From positions 7,564,001-7,628,000 of the forward strand of contig NC_063154.1 of the NCBI RefSeq assembly GCF_020921035.1: DNA of 64,000 nucleotides, read 5' to 3'. Positions within the stretch are counted from its first letter, which is position 1, and every line of letters begins with the position of its first letter. The translations under genes were made by a program, and so were the position numbers. Shown piece after piece: positions 1 to 11,005 of this stretch. The notes beneath the pieces are model-generated. The model was not told the DNA's origin, did not search any database, and was given only the letters and a program-made list of their open reading frames with translations. The stretch comes from Rhodamnia argentea. Its lineage: Eukaryota > Streptophyta > Magnoliopsida > Myrtales > Myrtaceae.

Positions 1-215
1 TCATTAGCGCCGGCCGGCTAAAATTGGCCACATAGATTGAATTGGCATAAATACAAAAAGTTTATAACCTGAATTGACCAAAAAAGAGGTTTATGACTGA
101 ATTGACATAAATGCAAAAAGTTTATAACTGAATTATCAAAATTAAAAAGTTTAGTACTGAATTGGCAAGAGTGCAATCGGTTTATGACTATTGACAAATT
201 TCGCCAACTATAACT
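1..215. repeat. Dispersed repeat with internal ~33-nt units
   Basis: A GC-rich edge (gcgccggccggc) is followed by four or five imperfect units of the form aattggca..a(a/t)gcaaaaagtttataactg. The same motif recurs near 32.2-32.48 kb and, in foldback arrangement, near 41.4-41.72 kb. There is no coding potential. The class is unknown; this motif style is common in plant spacer DNA. Confidence 0.5.
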
Positions 216-937
216 ATTCAGTTCGGTTCAGCAACGGGGTGTAGGTTCGAATTCCAAAAGCGAAAACAAAGAAACAAAAGGAAAGACAGGTTAGGGAACA
301 GACTTCAATATTGATTTTTACGGATATCTAGCTCAGAAGTTGCTGTGCTGGTTGAGGTTGCATGGAGTGTTTTACGCAACAGGTTTAACCCCAACTCTAA
401 GCTGATGCAAAACAAGCATGAGCAAACACACGTGCAGAAAGCTCTTCACTCTACATTTTCCTCTCTAAATCATCTATGATCCTCAACGCATCGCTGCATG
501 CACGTTGGAACTGGCTAAGAAAACAGCGACACTCCTAAAAATCCTCTATTTGATGAGCTGAGCACATGATTAATGCAGGCCCAAGATCCACAGAAGCGGC
601 TGCACCGAGACTTATGTAGTATGTATCTGTGATGCCAAGATGCTGTTCGTTCTTCAGCTTTGATGCGAGTCAGAAATTGACAATGCTATGAATTCATCTA
701 ACCACTACAGAAGGATTGTCTAAACGATATGGTAAAGAAATGTAATGGCGTGGTGAATGAAGCCAAGGTGGGCAAAAAGAAACTGATGAGAATAGATAAC
801 TAAGGGAAGCCAAAAAGTTCTTCCTCTTCCTTTGAAGTCCTTATCAAGTTTGGAGAGCATGGCAAGGAAATTCACCGAAAAACACATGGAAGAACTTATA
901 TTATGGCTATTACAGGGAATTAACCGAAAAGTGTTAC
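216..937 (-). other. 3' flank / intron start of the outermost E2 exon
   Basis: No gene is seen. The stretch follows the E2 splice donor on the minus strand, so it is intron or flank of an LRK10L unit whose kinase would lie left of the window. Positions 340-720 resemble 25.9-26.25 kb, the flank of the E2 exon at 26.5 kb, more than the flanks at 8.3 and 16.1 kb. A block near 200-330 (ggttcag...agacaggttagg) recurs near 8.3, 16.1 and 29.6 kb. Confidence 0.5.
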
Positions 938-1704
938 CTCTTTTGCAAGTAAGCGGAGAAGCGTTACGAGAACACAAGCACAGAAAACCTTCATCCTGTT
1001 TAATGCATTTGCCTCCACTTTGTTTGCACTGACCGCAACTCTCCCAGGAGGTTAAATTCCATGTCACTGTAAACCCGTGCTTCAACCTCTTTTCGTACTC
1101 ACCATTTTTCATTTCCTCAATACTCCAGTTAGCAAATTCCACAGGTACTAAAACATGACTCGCCCACACCGACAGATTAGGATGTGGGTCTTTGGTTGAC
1201 TTAGAAGAGCGACACCAGTGCGGTTGGCCCCAATGGAGGGGCAAGTCAAGTAATCAACATTTGGGGGGCTGCTGCGGTAATGGAGAAATGCTAGGTATGA
1301 AGCCGTCCCACTGGAATTGAGGAAGGAGGGAAGTACAAAGCCGGAATCACCAGTATCAGATTCACCACCGGTGGTGGAGTTGGAGCAGAACAAGCATTGC
1401 CCGTTCTCTCGAACTCCGAGCTCAACCTATGAGATTGATTATCACAATCAACAAGGTACTCCCCAAAAGGGTGCAGTTTGAGCGGTGGCTTATCATGACA
1501 CTCAGTTGGAAAACTTCGATTGGTTGATAGTGTAGTGTCGCTCCACAAGGGATGACTCATCATGTCCTTACCGCACTCGGCAGGCTTGCAGAATTCATCC
1601 TTCAAGCCCACAGACGCAACCCGGTTTTCCAAAGAAATAATCGTCAAAACGCTAATGACATGGCGAAGCAAAACCTTGGAACTTATGGAGCTTTCGACAC
1701 CCAT
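938..1704 (-). pseudogene. LRK10L ectodomain exon, type E2, broken
   Basis: The exon would encode a secreted or extracellular GUB_WAK-type ectodomain. It starts at ATG 1704 (MGVESSISSK) with a signal-peptide-like stretch, then the cysteine motif FCKPAECGKD. The WAK-associated C-terminal motif (GFTVTWNLTSWESC, SGGKC) lies in another frame. Compared with the intact copies at 8.7, 16.5 and 26.5 kb there are two frame changes: one near 1380, after the run of prolines, and one near 1195, within the QPK segment. The donor GT (phase 1 in the intact copies) is at 936-937. The kinase it would join lies outside the window. Host gene relic; high confidence in family and in being broken. Confidence 0.8.
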
Positions 1705-3173
1705 TTCAGGAATTTTAGAGGGAACAGTGGGAGCACAAGAACGGACGGAAATGGGGGAGCTTTTGTGGCATATAGCAGTCAGTGAGATTCGGTGGCTGAA
1801 ACTAAGGATCGCATTATACGAATGTCACGTTGGATCAATTTTCACGTAAACACGCCAATTGACTGGCTCAACTGAGCGTAGAGGACCCGAAAGAGCAAAC
1901 GCGGTGGCCTGGCCTCAGAGCCACGACGATTTCACTGAGATTCGCCTTCGACCCTGGAATTGGATCTCTTTGAAGGTAGAGCGTACTATGATTTGAGTTC
2001 ACGGCTGGCGATTGGCTTGAAAAGTTAAGTCTTCTCGTCTTTTTTGGTTCTGATTGGGTGGAAGACAAACCGGAGGAGAGGACTGCTCTTCGATCACATC
2101 ATCGGTACAGATTCGAAGAATCAGAGAAGGATTGGCACACAGACCCTGATAGCAATCACGTAGCCATCGCCTCAGTCACAGCCCACGAGGACTCCGAACA
2201 AATCAAATCTTGATTTCATCTCTCATCTCATTCAGAATTTTACAACATGATGTTTTCTGTCTCTGTTGGAACGAAAGCAGCCATCGTCCCTGCATTTTTA
2301 GAAAAGAGGCGATCATGATCCATCCTGCAACTTTTTTCTGGCCATTTGAATCTCTACTAACAACATGTTCATTTGATCACCTTAGTTCATATTTTAAACA
2401 TGCATACGAATGCTGACTGAGACTGCCACATTAGCGTTACCTGAACAAACTAGTGGTATCATGACTTTTCTTTCGCGTCGATTGGCTAATGTTAACCTCA
2501 AGCCAAGGTTACACGATCGTGGCAACATGATCCTTGGTGAGACCGACCTGGCCAAGGTTGCACGACTGTGGCGACGTACTGCCTAGCCCTTGCCAAACAG
2601 CAGTTGTCACCACACTTAGCACAAGTGGTGGAGGGATCGCAAACCATCATGAGTGGCACTCAGATGCAGGGGTCAAGAGCGTTCTCTGTTTTTTTTTTTT
2701 TTGTAACAATTTATGTTTTTTGCTGTGAGTATTCTCTCAGGTGCAGTCAGCGACAGCAGTGCCACCACAGGTGACAACGCCGACACTACTGCACTCCACA
2801 CAATGACCACCACCATCAGCCGCTAGTCCACTCTTTCACTTTTTTTTTTTTTTAATCTCAGCATACTGTGTTTTTAGAAATGTTAATTCTGTTTTCTATT
2901 GGTCAAAAGATTTTAAAAAGCCCAGTGGAATGACAGTATCTGCAGAACAAAATTATACCTCTCAAGGTTGTCACTCATTAGAAAAAGAAATTATGAATGG
3001 CTGAGACGAAAATCATTAAATTTTTCGTTTAAGCACATAGCATGAAGATCTCTCTTCCCTCCTTAAAATCGAAATAATCATACACGTATCAACCACCTCA
3101 GAACAAAAGAAAGCGACTTGACATAAGACAGTACCTGGGATTGACTTTGTCTAGATGTGCCCCTTCTACAAGT
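1705..3173 (-). other. 5' flank of E2, first of three copies
   Basis: No protein gene is recognised. The block is shared with 9511-10976 and 17251-18832 and contains a poly-T tract near 2690-2701. A 66-codon minus-strand ORF (2068-1868, starts MSSTQSEPKK) is kept open in all three copies. It could be a leader ORF of the E2 transcript, but the copies are too similar for its conservation to mean much. Confidence 0.5.
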
Positions 3174-3202
3174 TTACTGCTCAAACACGGCTAGGTCAGA
3201 TG
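3174..3202 (-). pseudogene. Scar of the PPR gene 3' end (unit 2)
   Basis: The minus strand encodes SDLAVFEQ followed by a stop. It matches the last codons of the PPR gene at 18833-18861 (SDLTVFEQ, stop), and the match continues into that gene's 3' flank (ttgactttgtctaga). Homology to the PPR gene ends abruptly at 3202. The fragment marks the breakpoint of a tandem duplication. Confidence 0.75.
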
Positions 3203-3599
3203 TACTTATCTTTTCTTTTTCTTTTTTCTCCGTATTTTTTTGTCAAACTTGGCGACATTGATAAAGTGATTTGAGAATTGGACTTGTGTTAACAATACGA
3301 CGAAAAATATATCATACACTTCGGGAGAAATTTTATACGAGCGGCCTTATTACCGTTGTTGATTTAGGGAAGCACTCCTCCTCTCGAATTGACAGTTTCC
3401 AAGTCGGTTTGCGCAAATTCCATGTGGTTTCTGGAATAAAATCTCCCGTTTAGGAACCGAACTCAGATTTAACCCAACATAAACTAAGACCACCGTTGAT
3501 TTTAGAGTTTAAGCGGGAGTGTTCCTCATGTAAAACAAAGCCTAATCCGTAGTTAATAGGAAAGTAACTAGCGATACCTCGATGGTGGCTTGTAAACTT
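3203..3599. other. Spacer between PPR scar and kinase relic
   Basis: AT-rich spacer, nearly identical to 11006-11400 in the next unit. I see no gene. Confidence 0.4.
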
Positions 3600-3740
3600 T
3601 ATAGACCTGCTTATGGTCGCACTTCTCGAAGGTTGCCTTTATACATGCAGCCATAGCCTCCCTGGCCTAGCTTTTCTTCGAAAGAGTCGGTCATCCTCTT
3701 GAATGGGAAGCACACAAGCTTCCCTCGTGCCATTCCATTC
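3600..3740 (-). pseudogene. Degenerate kinase N-lobe fragment
   Basis: The minus strand between about 3700 and 3610 reads [16 protein letters not shown] followed by CMYKGNLRE and a stop. This is the glycine-rich loop region of a K2-type LRK10L kinase (compare [16 protein letters not shown] in the intact kinases). It lies about 110 bp past the stop of the unit-2 kinase. No other kinase motifs remain. It is the remains of another kinase copy, present in both units. Confidence 0.75.
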
Positions 3741-3852
3741 ATTCTCTATGAAATTACCAACGAAGCAAACAAAGGAAGAAAAATCTCAAAATAAGTATCT
3801 GATATAACTTTATAAAGATGCTGTAGTGACCTCAAATTGCAGCAGCGAACTC

Positions 3853-5111
3853 TCATCTGTAGTAGCTCCCCGTCAAGTTTGGCTTGGCAGGAATTTGCAA
3901 GGCCTCAACACTTCCCTTTAGCATCTCCACGACTTGACTCATTGCTGGTCGATCTCTCGGATCAATCTGAATGCACCACAAGCTGATTATGATCATCTTC
4001 TTCGCGATTCCTTCCTCTTCCTCATTTGTGATACCATGCAACCCGAGTTCTTCCCGAAGTTCAAGCCGTCGGTGAATCCATTGAGGGAAATATATTTCGC
4101 TAGTATGGTCCACCCCAACTTCAAAGTTCTTTCTCCCGCCGACCATCTCCATAACCATCATGCCGTAACTATAGACATCCGATTTGTGAGAGACCCCTCC
4201 GATGTTCCTTATGACCAATTCCGGAGCAATGTAGCCTACAGTGCCGCACGCACCCAACATCGACACCATACTCTCTTCTCTAGGACATATTTTGGCAAGA
4301 CCAAAGTCGGAAATCTTGGGACAATAATCCCGATCGAGAAGAATGTTGTGAGGCTTTATATCAAAATGCAAGATCCTGGCATTACAGCCTCGATGCAGGT
4401 ACTCTAGCCCTTGCGCTATGCCCAGGGTGATGTTGTATAATATCTCCCAACTCAATTGCTGATTTACCTCTGAAGTGTTGCTTTTGAATATGAACTTTTC
4501 TAGTGATCCGTTAGGCATGAACTCATAAACTAGAGCTCTTTTGCTTCCCTCAAAGCAAAAGCCCAGAAGGCTGACAACATTGACATGAGAAGTCCTGCTT
4601 ATGCTCGCGACTTCATTGATAAATTCTTCCCCATCGCCTTTCAGTTTCTTCAGAAGCTTCACGGCCACAGGTTGACCGTCTCGAAGCTTGCCTTTGTACA
4701 CATAACCATAGCCTCCTTGACCTAACTTTTCCTGGAAAGAATTGGTCATCCTCTTGATATCTTTGTAGGTATATCTCCTTGAAGAAATTAATCCCTCAAT
4801 TTTCTGTGTGGCCGCAGAATGTTCTCTCTTTCCCATCATCAAAGCCATATGTTTACTTATCATCGATTTCTTCCTAATGGAAAAGAATGCAAGAATGACA
4901 ATCGCAATCCCAACTCCTGATGAAGCTGATTAGAGAGAAGCAAAAGATTCGTGAGCAACAACTTTCGGCTCATCAATTTACTAATATAAGGTCCTAATGT
5001 TGGAAAAGCAAAGCTTTGTCAAGGTTTCGGCATGGTGTATTAGTATGTGAAACAAAAGCGGGTTCGATGGAATACCTGTTGCGACTTTCATCACCCAAAT
5101 GCCATGCTGTG
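3853..5111 (-). CDS. LRK10L: LRK10L-2-type receptor kinase, TM and kinase exons (unit 2)
   Basis: Two exons: 5111-5076 (36 nt, [11 protein letters not shown]) and 4925-3853. The splice joins them into one transmembrane segment (about WVMKVATASSGVGIAIVILAFF), followed by a Ser/Thr kinase domain. Visible motifs are the G-loop LGQGGYG, VAVK (ATP lysine), [10 protein letters not shown] (a non-RD catalytic loop with Phe before Asp), DFGLAK and GTVGYIAPE. The C-terminus ends NLTGSYYR. Unit 1 instead continues with a longer serine-rich tail, because a short deletion near 3865 changed the last frame. The upstream exon must end in phase 1, and both E1 (5967-6735, broken) and E2 (8736-9510, intact) do. 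With E2 the model has 628 codons including the stop. Likely a plasma-membrane sensor kinase of the LRK10L/PR5K group; its ligand is unknown. Confidence 0.85.
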
Positions 5112-5966
5112 CTGTTACAAAGGACACAAATCCTTGTCAGGTAAATCTCCCAATCAAAAAACTATGAAGAAACCAGTAGGAATGCTTTTTGCAACAGTCA
5201 GAGAGGACACCATACCTATAAGATCGAGAAACTTAGTGTTGATATTTTGATCCGTACTCATTACAGTGACTCTTATTTTGCGTCTTTGAAATGACTAATT
5301 TAGTAGTGGTGATAAGGAACTAAATTAGAGGGAAAACTATCAATAAACTCAGAGTGAATTAACAGCGTTGACTTTGAAGAACAAATTGACAAAAAACAAG
5401 AAGTTTAAGGATTAAAATGATGGTGGACACTCAAAAGAGAAAGAAGATAAAGGCAAAAGAGGTTTTCGTATCAAGACATCGGACTAGGGATGGGAGTCGA
5501 TGTGGCCTTCGAATTATTAAGAACGCGGAGGAAATGATCATGGCATTCTCAAGTTCAAGTTTCTCTTGACTCGATAACCATTTTTGCTCGCGTCCTGCTC
5601 ACAAGTTTCAAGGAGCATTAATGTTTTGCTCAGCCACTTTGAAGGAAAATCGGAGTGTTAAGAAAGGGTTTACTTTTCAAATACACCGTAGCCATCTCTG
5701 CCATTACATCATTCTCCCGCTAAGATTGTTATAGAAAGCTCAAGAACCTCCAGCAGAGTCAGATTGCTTAGCTCAAGAGGAATTTTGTGCGTTAAGCTAG
5801 TGGAGCCCCTGCAGATTTATGACTCAGAGGTAATTCTTAGCAAATTCTAGGCAGAAAGGGAAGTGCACTCGACTCGACCCTTGGAATCCGATGAATCTAA
5901 TCAACATTTCACCAAGAGAAAGAGTGCATTATGCGCAGACACAGACTGAAAAAGAAATAAGCCTAC
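5112..5966 (-). other. Intron between E1 and the 36-nt exon (unit 2)
   Basis: No exon-like sequence is seen beyond the splice sites: acceptor AG at 5112-5113 and donor GT at 5965-5966. It matches the intron 12932-13788 of unit 1 closely. Confidence 0.6.
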
Positions 5967-6735
5967 CAGGAGCACAAGACCCAGCATGGGGCTGGTCAGG
6001 ATAGTAACACTGGAAATGGTAGCTCTCGAGATCGAACCCGCACTTGCCACCGCTTCCCTCGCACACGCTGCAATCGCTCGCCGTCCAGTTCAACACGAAC
6101 CCGCTCTTCAACGCATCGCCTATCTCCGCCCCCTCTCTCCACTCGGCTGCCACCGGCGCCTCCACTAAAGTCCCGCACTTTTTCGTCGCATCTATCACTT
6201 CTTGATCCTCGCCATCCCCATATATCCCCAAGACGACCCCACTTTCGCCTCCTTCTCCTTCGCCGGAACAGCTGATCCTGTAGTTCAGAAGCTCGTCTGC
6301 GGGGGGGAGAGAGGCTGCAGTTGTATAACAGAGAGAGAGTGGCGGTGACGTTTTGGCTCAGCTGGAACTGAGCCGACGGGAGGGTCAGGTTCTTGATAGA
6401 ACCGGGCGCGCAGTAAGGGGAGGCGGTTGAGTTGTCGTCGGAGAGGGCGGCGTTGGAACGCCAAGAGTCTGGTTCGTGTAGAAGACGTCGCGAACCACGT
6501 AGTCGTCGCCGGAGAGAGTGATGACCAGGTGGTCGTGGGCACAGGACAGGTCGAATCCCGGGAAGCCGCAGTACGAGGGCTGCCGGTCGCGGACGTAGAA
6601 AGGGAAGGAGATGTTCAGGCCGCCGCAGGCGACGGGGAGGCTGCAGTTTCCGAAGTGGTGGTTAATGTGGGAGAGAGATTCTTGGAATGATAAGGCGAGA
6701 GAGAAGAGCAACAGCAGCGAGGGGTTAGCGTGCAT
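5967..6735 (-). pseudogene. LRK10L ectodomain exon, type E1, frameshifted (unit 2)
   Basis: Same length (769 nt) as the intact E1 copies at 13789-14557 and 34531-35299. Starts [10 protein letters not shown] (signal peptide), then the GUB_WAK core ([23 protein letters not shown]), and ends with the WAK-associated motif ([19 protein letters not shown]). One base is missing near 6460 and one extra G lies in the run near 6300. The two changes restore the frame, but the shifted frame between them meets a stop at 6385. E1 of this unit therefore cannot make a full receptor, while its splice donor (GT at 5965-5966) is kept. Confidence 0.85.
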
Positions 6736-6892
6736 TGGGAGAGGAGAGAGAGGAGGTGCGACGGCGACTCTGCTTCTGGTTCTGGCCATTGTGGATTGAC
6801 GGAGGCAGTGGAGATTTGTCGAAGATGGCGATATCATGTGTAGAGAGGAGGTGTCAGGGCGGCTCTCTTCCACATGAATTCGCGTGTTCTTG

Positions 6893-7596
6893 GCTTAGGA
6901 TGCGCATGATAACACTTCTGCTTCAGAAATAATTTCAGAAACAGAAGTTAATTTTTTTACTTCTACTTCTATTTCAGAAGTTGATTTCTGATTAAAGAAA
7001 TACATTTGATAATAGCATAAAATTTTTACAAAAAATTATTGATCCTAACCTAAAATGCATTTTATTCAAGAAAAGTTAGATGTAACTACGGATGGATTTT
7101 CATGCAAGTCGAAAGACTAACCCTACCAATCACATTTAATAAAATAAATGCACAATCAAGTGCACAGATAAAACACATAAATACAAATCAAGGCTTCCCT
7201 AATATAACTCTAAGGACTTAGAGAATGTGATTAGAATTCATGATTGATTTGAGAGAAATTGGAGACAATTTGCCAAGAAGGGCAAAATCATCAATTTGGA
7301 AAGATTTGGGGTCAAAAAAATCCAAAATAAGTCTTGATCAGCTAATTATGGTCATTTCCTATTTTTTGGGATTTTTTTGGAATTTTCACAATTTTCAGAT
7401 TTTATTTAATGATTTTTTTAAGAGCTCATGAATTTTTCCTGATTTTTTTATTACTTTTGTAAAATTTTTTATGAATTTTTATATATATTTTAATGATTTT
7501 TTTCGAATTTTCCTTTTTTATATTTATTTAAATTTTTATTATTAAAATATTTTCCGGACGTAGTCAACCCGGCTCACACCTCTCGGGAGCGAGTAC

Positions 7597-7632
<36 letters not shown>

Positions 7633-7890
7633 TAAATAGAAGAAAATATGAAGAGGGAGGAGTGAGAAGGAAAAAAATAGCTTCTGATGGTGAGAAGTAA
7701 GTTTTTTTACTTCTCAAAAGTGCCATAAAAATCACTTCTGAAGTAAAAAGTTGTTTCGGAAGTAGAAATTTAAAATTGTGAACCAAACGGATTTCTGATT
7801 CAGAAATTGCGTTACCAAACGAATTTCTGCTCCAAAAGTACTTATGAAGTTGAAATTTTACTTCAGAAGTATTATCATGCGTGCCCTTAG
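6893..7890. mobile_element. Non-autonomous DNA element with terminal inverted repeats
   Basis: The left end (aggatgcgcatgataacac) and the right end (attatcatgcgtgccct) are inverted copies of each other, continuing with ttctg/cagaa motifs. There is no transposase. The interior is AT-rich and carries a GA microsatellite (about 7600-7629). The same element sits at the same place in unit 1 (about 14720-15592), so it was inserted before the tandem duplication. It lies just 5' of the E1 exon. The superfamily is uncertain; it is hAT-like in style, but I could not read a clean 8-bp target duplication. Confidence 0.6.
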
Positions 7891-8735
7891 AGATTCCTAG
7901 AAGATCATGGGATAATCTAAATTTGTCGTGTCTAATACAAGTACCCGTAAATTTAGACCATTTAAATGTGAAAGCTTTCACTTTCGCCAAATTTAAATGG
8001 GGGAGTCCACACAAGTCATTGGGTCAGCTTAACCAACACTTCTTTCTTTCATATGGAAGGCTGGCGATTGACTTGGAAAAGTGAAGTCTATAGAGCCAGA
8101 GGACGAATTCTATTATTCTCTCATGCTGTTCCTAGGAAATTACGGGATCATCGAAGAATGTGAAGGAAAACGGGGCTGGCCTTCCTAGATAGAGCCAGCT
8201 TAGGTCAATAGCATAAAGAGAGCAATCTAAGACTTAAAATTCGTCTAAATCATACTTTCGATTTAGTTCAATTTAAAACGGGAGTAGGTTTTAATTTCCA
8301 AAATGAAAATAAAGAAACAAAAGAAAAGAAAGACAGGTTAGGGAGGAGACTTCAATGTTGATGTTCATGAATACCTAGCTCAGAAATTGCGGATCGATTA
8401 TCATGATACGATGACATTCATCTACCACGTATAAATCTTTCGTGACTTTCGAGATTTAACGTAAATTCTTACCGAGCAACTGAATATCACTTAACACAAT
8501 ACATCAAAGGATTGTTTAAAAGATATGGTAAAGAAATGTAATGGCGTGGTGAGTGAAGCGAAGGTGGGCAAAAAAAAACCGATGAGAAAAGAAAACTAAG
8601 GGAAGCCAAAGAAGCTCTTTCTCTTCCGTTGAATTTCTAATCAGGTTTGGAGAGCATGGCAAGGACATTCACCGAAGAACACATGGGAGAACTTGAATTA
8701 TTGCTATTACATGGAATTATCTGAAAAGTCTTTAC
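7891..8735. other. Spacer / intron between E2 and E1 (unit 2)
   Basis: Matches 15593-16508 of unit 1. No ORF or RNA is recognised. If E2 is used as first exon, this is part of its intron. Confidence 0.4.
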
Positions 8736-9510
8736 CTTTGCAAGTAAGCGGATAAGCGGTACCTGAACAGAAGCACAGAAAACCTTCATCTTGTTTAGTG
8801 CATTTGCCTCCACTTTTTTTGCATTTAACACAACTGTCCCAGGAGGTTAAATTCCATATCACTGTAAACCCGTCCTTCAACCTCTTCTCGAACTCACCAT
8901 TTTTCATTTCCTTAATATTCCAGCTAGCTAATTCCACAGGTACAAAAACATGACTCCCCCACGCCGACAGATCAGGATGTGGGTCTTTTGGTTGACTTAC
9001 AAGAGCGACGCAAGTGCGGTTGGCCCCAACGGAGGGGTAAGTCAAGTAAGGACATGGATGATCAACATTTGGGGAGCTGCTGCTGTAATGGAGAAATGCT
9101 AGGTATGAAGGCGTCCCACTGAATTTAAGGAAGGAGGGAGGTACAAAGCCAGAATCATCAGTAGCAGATTCACCGGGCGGTGGAGTTGGAGCAAAACAAG
9201 CTCTGCCCGTTCTCTCGAACTCCGAGCTCAACCTAAGAGATTGATTATCATAATCAACAAGGAACTCCCCAAAAGGTTGCAGTTTGAGCGCTGGCTTATC
9301 ATCACAGTCAGTTGGAAAACTTCGATTGGTTGATAGTTTAGTGTCGCTCCAGAAGGGATGACCCATCATGTCCTTACCGCACTCGGCAGGATCGCAGAAT
9401 TCATCCTGCAAACCCACAGATGCAACCAGGTTTTCCAAAGAAATAATCGTCAAAACGCTAATGACATGGCGAAGCAAAACCTTGGAACTTATGGAGCTTT
9501 CAACACCCAT
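8736..9510 (-). CDS. LRK10L ectodomain exon, type E2, intact (unit 2)
   Basis: An open exon from ATG 9510 to a donor GT at 8734-8735, 775 nt, ending in phase 1. It encodes a signal peptide (VISVLTIISLENLVASVG), a GUB_WAK_bind-type start (FCDPAECGKDMMGHPFW), several N-glycosylation motifs (NRS, NQS, NRT, NLT) and a WAK-associated C-terminal domain (GFTVIWNLTSWDSC, CKKSGGKC, FCFCSG). Such domains are predicted to bind wall carbohydrates or sense the apoplast. The phase fits the 36-nt exon at 5076-5111, so this exon may be the working ectodomain of the unit-2 kinase now that its E1 is broken. The alternative is a truncated secreted protein that reads into the intron (stop at 8707). Confidence 0.75.
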
Positions 9511-10976
9511 TTCAGGAATTTTAGAGGGAACAGTAGGAGCACAAGAACGGACAGAAACAGGGGAGCTTTTGTGGCATAGAGCGGTCAGTGAGATTCGGTG
9601 GCTGAAACTAAGGATCGCATTATACGAATGTCACGTTGGATCATTTTTCAAGTAAACACGCCAATTGACTGGGTCAACTGAGCGTAGAGGACCCGAAAGA
9701 GCAAACGCGGTGGCCTGGCCTCAGAGCCACGACGATTTCACTGAGATTCGCCTTCGACCCTTGAATTGGATCTCTTTGAAGGTCGAGCGCACTATGATTT
9801 GAGTTTACGGCTGGCGATTGACTTGAAAAGTTAAGTCTTCTCGTCTTTTTTGGTTCTGATTGGGTGGAAGACAAACCAGAGAAGAGGACTGCTCTTCGAT
9901 CACATCATCGATACAGATTCGAAGAATCAGAGAAGGATTGGCACACAGACCCTGATAGCAATCACGCAGCCATCGCCTCAGTCACAGCCCACGAGGACTC
10001 CGAACAAATCAAATCTTGATTTCATCTCTCATCTCATTCAGAATTTTATAACATGATGTTTTCTGTCTATGTTGGAACGAAAGCAGCCATCGTCCCTGCA
10101 TTTTTAGAAAAGAGGCGATCATGATCCATCCTGCAACTTTTTTCTGGCCATTTGAATCTCTACTAACAACATGTTTATTTGATCACATTAGTTCATATCT
10201 TAAACATGCATACGAATGCTGACCGAGACTGCCACATTAGCATTACCTGAACAAACTAGTGGTACCATGACTTTTCTTTCGTGTCGATTGGCTAAAGTTA
10301 ACCTCAAGCCAAGGTTACACGATCGTGGCAACATGATCCTTGATGAGACCGACCTGGCCAAGGTTGCACGACCGTGGCAACGTACTGCCTAGCCCTTGCC
10401 AAACAGCAGTTGTCACCACACTGAGCACAAGTGGTGGAGCTATCTCGAACCATCATGAGTGGCACTCAGATGCAGGGGTCGAGAGCGTTCTCTGTTTTTT
10501 TGGTAACAATTTATGTTTTTTCCTGTGAGTATTCTCTCAAGGTGCGGTCAGCGACAGCAGTGCCACCACAGGTGACAACGCCAACACTACTGCACTCCAC
10601 ACAATGACCACCACCGTCAGCCGCTAGTCCACTCTTTCACTTTTTTTTTTTTTTTTATCTCAGCATACTGTGTTTTTAGAAATGTTAATTCTGTTTTCTA
10701 TTGGTCAAAAGATTTTAAAAAGCCCAGTGGAATGACAATATCTGCAGAACAAAATTATACCTCTCAAGATTATCACTCATTAGAAAAAGAAATATATCAA
10801 TGGCTGAGACGAAAATCATTAAATTTTTCGCTTAAGCACATAGCATGAAGATCTCTCTTCCCTCCTCAAAATCGAAATAATCGTACATGTATCAACCGCC
10901 TCAGAATAAAAGAAAGCGATTTGACATAAGACAATACCTGTGATCGACTTTGTCTAGATGTGCCCCTTCTACAAGT
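9511..10976 (-). other. 5' flank of E2, second copy
   Basis: Second copy of the block described at 1705-3173, with the same 66-codon leader ORF at 9874-9674. No other gene is seen. Confidence 0.5.
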
Positions 10977-11005
10977 TTACTGCTCAAACACGGCTAGGTC
11001 AGATG
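10977..11005 (-). pseudogene. Scar of the PPR gene 3' end (unit 1)
   Basis: Same sequence as at 3174-3202 (SDLAVFEQ, stop on the minus strand), with homology to the PPR gene ending at 11005. Both scars share the TAA stop, whereas the PPR gene has TGA, so they descend from one event. Confidence 0.75.

Noticed and set aside
200-245. tRNA-like box B (ggttcgaattcca) near the window start
   Set aside because: The homologous block near 8.3 kb lacks the box, and no acceptor stem or box A at proper spacing could be drawn.
1562-1849. Plus-strand ORF of 95 codons antisense to E2, seen at all intact E2 copies
   Set aside because: It is open because the E2 copies are nearly identical and lies entirely opposite coding sequence; no motif, so a shadow frame.
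3934-4407. Plus-strand ORF of 157 codons antisense to the kinase (also 11754-12227)
   Set aside because: Antisense shadow of the kinase exon; the protein has no recognisable features.
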